The notes beneath the pieces were generated by a model. That model had not been told where the DNA came from. It was given only the letters and a program-made list of their open reading frames with translations, and did no database searches. Shown piece after piece: positions 63,082 through 64,000 of a stretch of DNA of 64,000 nt. The translations under genes and the position numbers were made by a program. The DNA comes from Caballeronia sp. dw_19 (GTDB taxonomy: Bacteria > Pseudomonadota > Gammaproteobacteria > Burkholderiales > Burkholderiaceae), in assembly GCF_018449515.1 (NCBI RefSeq), contig NZ_JAAVUQ010000002.1, positions 124,001 through 188,000 on the forward strand, in the 5' to 3' direction. Positions within the stretch are counted from its first letter, which is position 1; each line of letters opens with the position of its first letter.

Positions 63082-63237
63082 ATGTCGAAATTTCACTTTG
63101 CGCGGGTGGTCTTTGCATCCGCGACCATTTCTATCGCTTTCCCGAGCGCGGCTTTTGCCCAGACCGTTGCTACCGGGTCTACCGCGCAACCGGCGCTGCT
63201 AACACGAAGACGCCCACGAGCCCGGACGACTGATTGA
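63082..63237 (+). CDS. Very short exported peptide, possibly frameshifted
   Basis: A 51-codon frame with a clear signal peptide (MSKFHFARVVFASATISIAF, ending SAAFAQ). The mature part ends abnormally as LLTRRRPRARTTD. One base shift at the GGCGCTGCTAAC stretch (about 63191-63203) would instead give the more natural tail AANTKTPTSPDD, ending at TGA 63231-63233. It may be a recent frameshift, a sequencing error, or a real short peptide. Similar small secreted proteins are common in the genus. Confidence 0.45.
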   Translation: MSKFHFARVVFASATISIAFPSAAFAQTVATGSTAQPALLTRRRPRARTTD

Positions 63238-63331
63238 CTACGTCATTGACGCTTGCGTTTCTCCGCTCAGAATTGCCCGCCCAGAAAGCAGATCGGAAGG
63301 GAACGGAAGTTGCGAGCGCCGCCGTTGGCTA

Positions 63332-63348
63332 GGCAGCAGCCTGCTGCC
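63332..63348. terminator. Short hairpin before the lipoprotein gene
   Basis: GGCAGCA and TGCTGCC pair around a 3-base loop in the 139-bp gap between the short exported peptide and the lipoprotein gene. There is no T-run. The rest of the gap holds nothing recognisable. Confidence 0.3.
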
Positions 63349-63376
63349 CGCACTACCTAACCAATGGTCATCGTGA

Positions 63377-64000
63377 ATGAGACGAAAAGCCCTGCTGTCC
63401 GCTGTATTGTGTGTTTGCGTTGCCGCGAGTGGCTGCACCACTATCGGTGCAAACCGTCTCAAGGCCGATCAGGTTGATTACGCGAGAGCGCTGGGTGAAG
63501 CCAAGAAGCGCGAAATACTCGCAGCTATAGTAGGCATCCGGTTTGCCGATTCGCCTGCGTTCCTGAGCGTCAGCCAGATCATTGCCGCTTATACCTTCGA
63601 TGCCACCGCCGGTTCCACCCTCAGCGCCGGCGACACCACGCAGAATTTCGCCGCCGCCAACGGCAGCGTTTCATACTCCAACCATCCCACGTTCACGTTC
63701 ACGCCGACCACGGGGCAGGCGTTCGCGACAGCTTATATTCGCCCGCTTGCGCCCGCGCTGGTGTTGCCGCTCGCCGAGAGCGCGATCCCCATCGACTTGC
63801 TGTTGCGCATCACCGCGCAGTCGATAGGAGGCATGCAGAACGCGAACGCGCTGGGCGGCCCGAATGGGAACGGCAGCGTTGAATTCTTCGAACTGATCCA
63901 GGCGTTGCGACGCCTTCAACTAGCGGGGCAACTCAACGTGGAGTCGCGCGACGAGGATCATGGCGGGCGCGTCTACTTCACGCTTGGCGCGACCACGAGC
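63377..64000 (+). CDS. Putative lipoprotein, N-terminal part (runs off the window)
   Basis: 208 codons are visible and no stop is reached. The signal peptide ends in a lipobox (VAASGC, Cys20) followed by TTIGANRLKADQVDYARA. The next region is rich in Thr, Ala and Ser with regular hydrophobic stretches and includes SIGGMQNANALGGPNG. I do not recognise a family. The lipobox predicts attachment to the outer or inner membrane facing the periplasm. No good ribosome-binding site is seen before ATG 63377. Confidence 0.7.
   Translation, partial: MRRKALLSAVLCVCVAASGCTTIGANRLKADQVDYARALGEAKKREILAAIVGIRFADSPAFLSVSQIIAAYTFDATAGSTLSAGDTTQNFAAANGSVSYSNHPTFTFTPTTGQAFATAYIRPLAPALVLPLAESAIPIDLLLRITAQSIGGMQNANALGGPNGNGSVEFFELIQALRRLQLAGQLNVESRDEDHGGRVYFTLGATTS

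Noticed and set aside
1-64000. tRNA, rRNA, prophage or integrative-element genes
   Set aside because: Reading both strands showed no tRNA-like cloverleaf, rRNA stretch, integrase, capsid or replication gene.

Overview
The window looks like chromosomal DNA of a Burkholderiaceae member, most likely Paraburkholderia or Caballeronia. This rests on the high GC content, the dense transporter, LysR and catabolic gene content, a DUF4148-type small exported protein, and NodT-type RND export genes. No rRNA, tRNA, transposase, integrase or CRISPR array was seen. The taxon is an inference; no marker gene is present.

Layout. (1) 1-10.3 kb: the end of a PLP aminotransferase, an ALDH7-type semialdehyde dehydrogenase, a polyamine-type ABC transporter (ATPase and two permeases), a three-gene HcnABC-like FAD/2Fe-2S amine dehydrogenase, then the transporter's probable binding protein. 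The last gene is cut off from the rest by a 1.1-kb non-coding repeat element. This reads as an uptake and oxidation module for a cyclic or basic amino acid, with pipecolate/lysine as the best guess. (2) 10.3-15.3 kb: a polar amino-acid ABC transporter operon led by an argininosuccinate-lyase paralogue, with a divergent LysR regulator. (3) 15.7-24 kb: an RND efflux pump, its adaptor and outer-membrane factor, followed by an OmpR-type response regulator and sensor kinase. (4) 24.4-30.3 kb: an ABC importer (binding protein, ATPase, two permeases) and a galactarate dehydratase, with FadR-type palindromes upstream and a strong terminator downstream. (5) 30.4-36.2 kb: LysR regulator, divergent 14-TM MFS exporter, amidase, and an MscS-like channel with a cyclic-nucleotide-binding domain. 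(6) 36.6-45.8 kb: a large winged-helix/NTPase regulator followed by six codirectional genes (isochorismatase-like hydrolase, YtcJ-like amidohydrolase, HD/cyanamide-hydratase-like protein, XapX protein, exported VOC protein, alginate-export-type porin). This looks like an undescribed catabolic operon. (7) 47-54.1 kb: LysR regulator, NtaA/DszA-type flavin monooxygenase, MFS transporter, and RbsA/RbsC-type ABC genes without a binding protein. (8) 55.2-64 kb: Tat-exported aldo/keto reductase, GAF-GAF-GGDEF-EAL protein, MFS exporter, a GlxA-type regulator divergent from an isonitrile hydratase (InhA), small exported proteins, and the start of a lipoprotein.

The most unusual feature is a family of three non-coding elements of about 1.1-1.2 kb (around 8.0-9.1, 45.8-47.0 and 54.1-55.2 kb). 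Each has 180-bp inverted arms that are nearly identical between copies, flanked outside by degenerate arrays with a period near 40 bp. The two ends can be told apart, and copy A is inverted relative to B and C. They carry no transposase and lie directly behind stop codons. Many long but spurious reading frames run through them.
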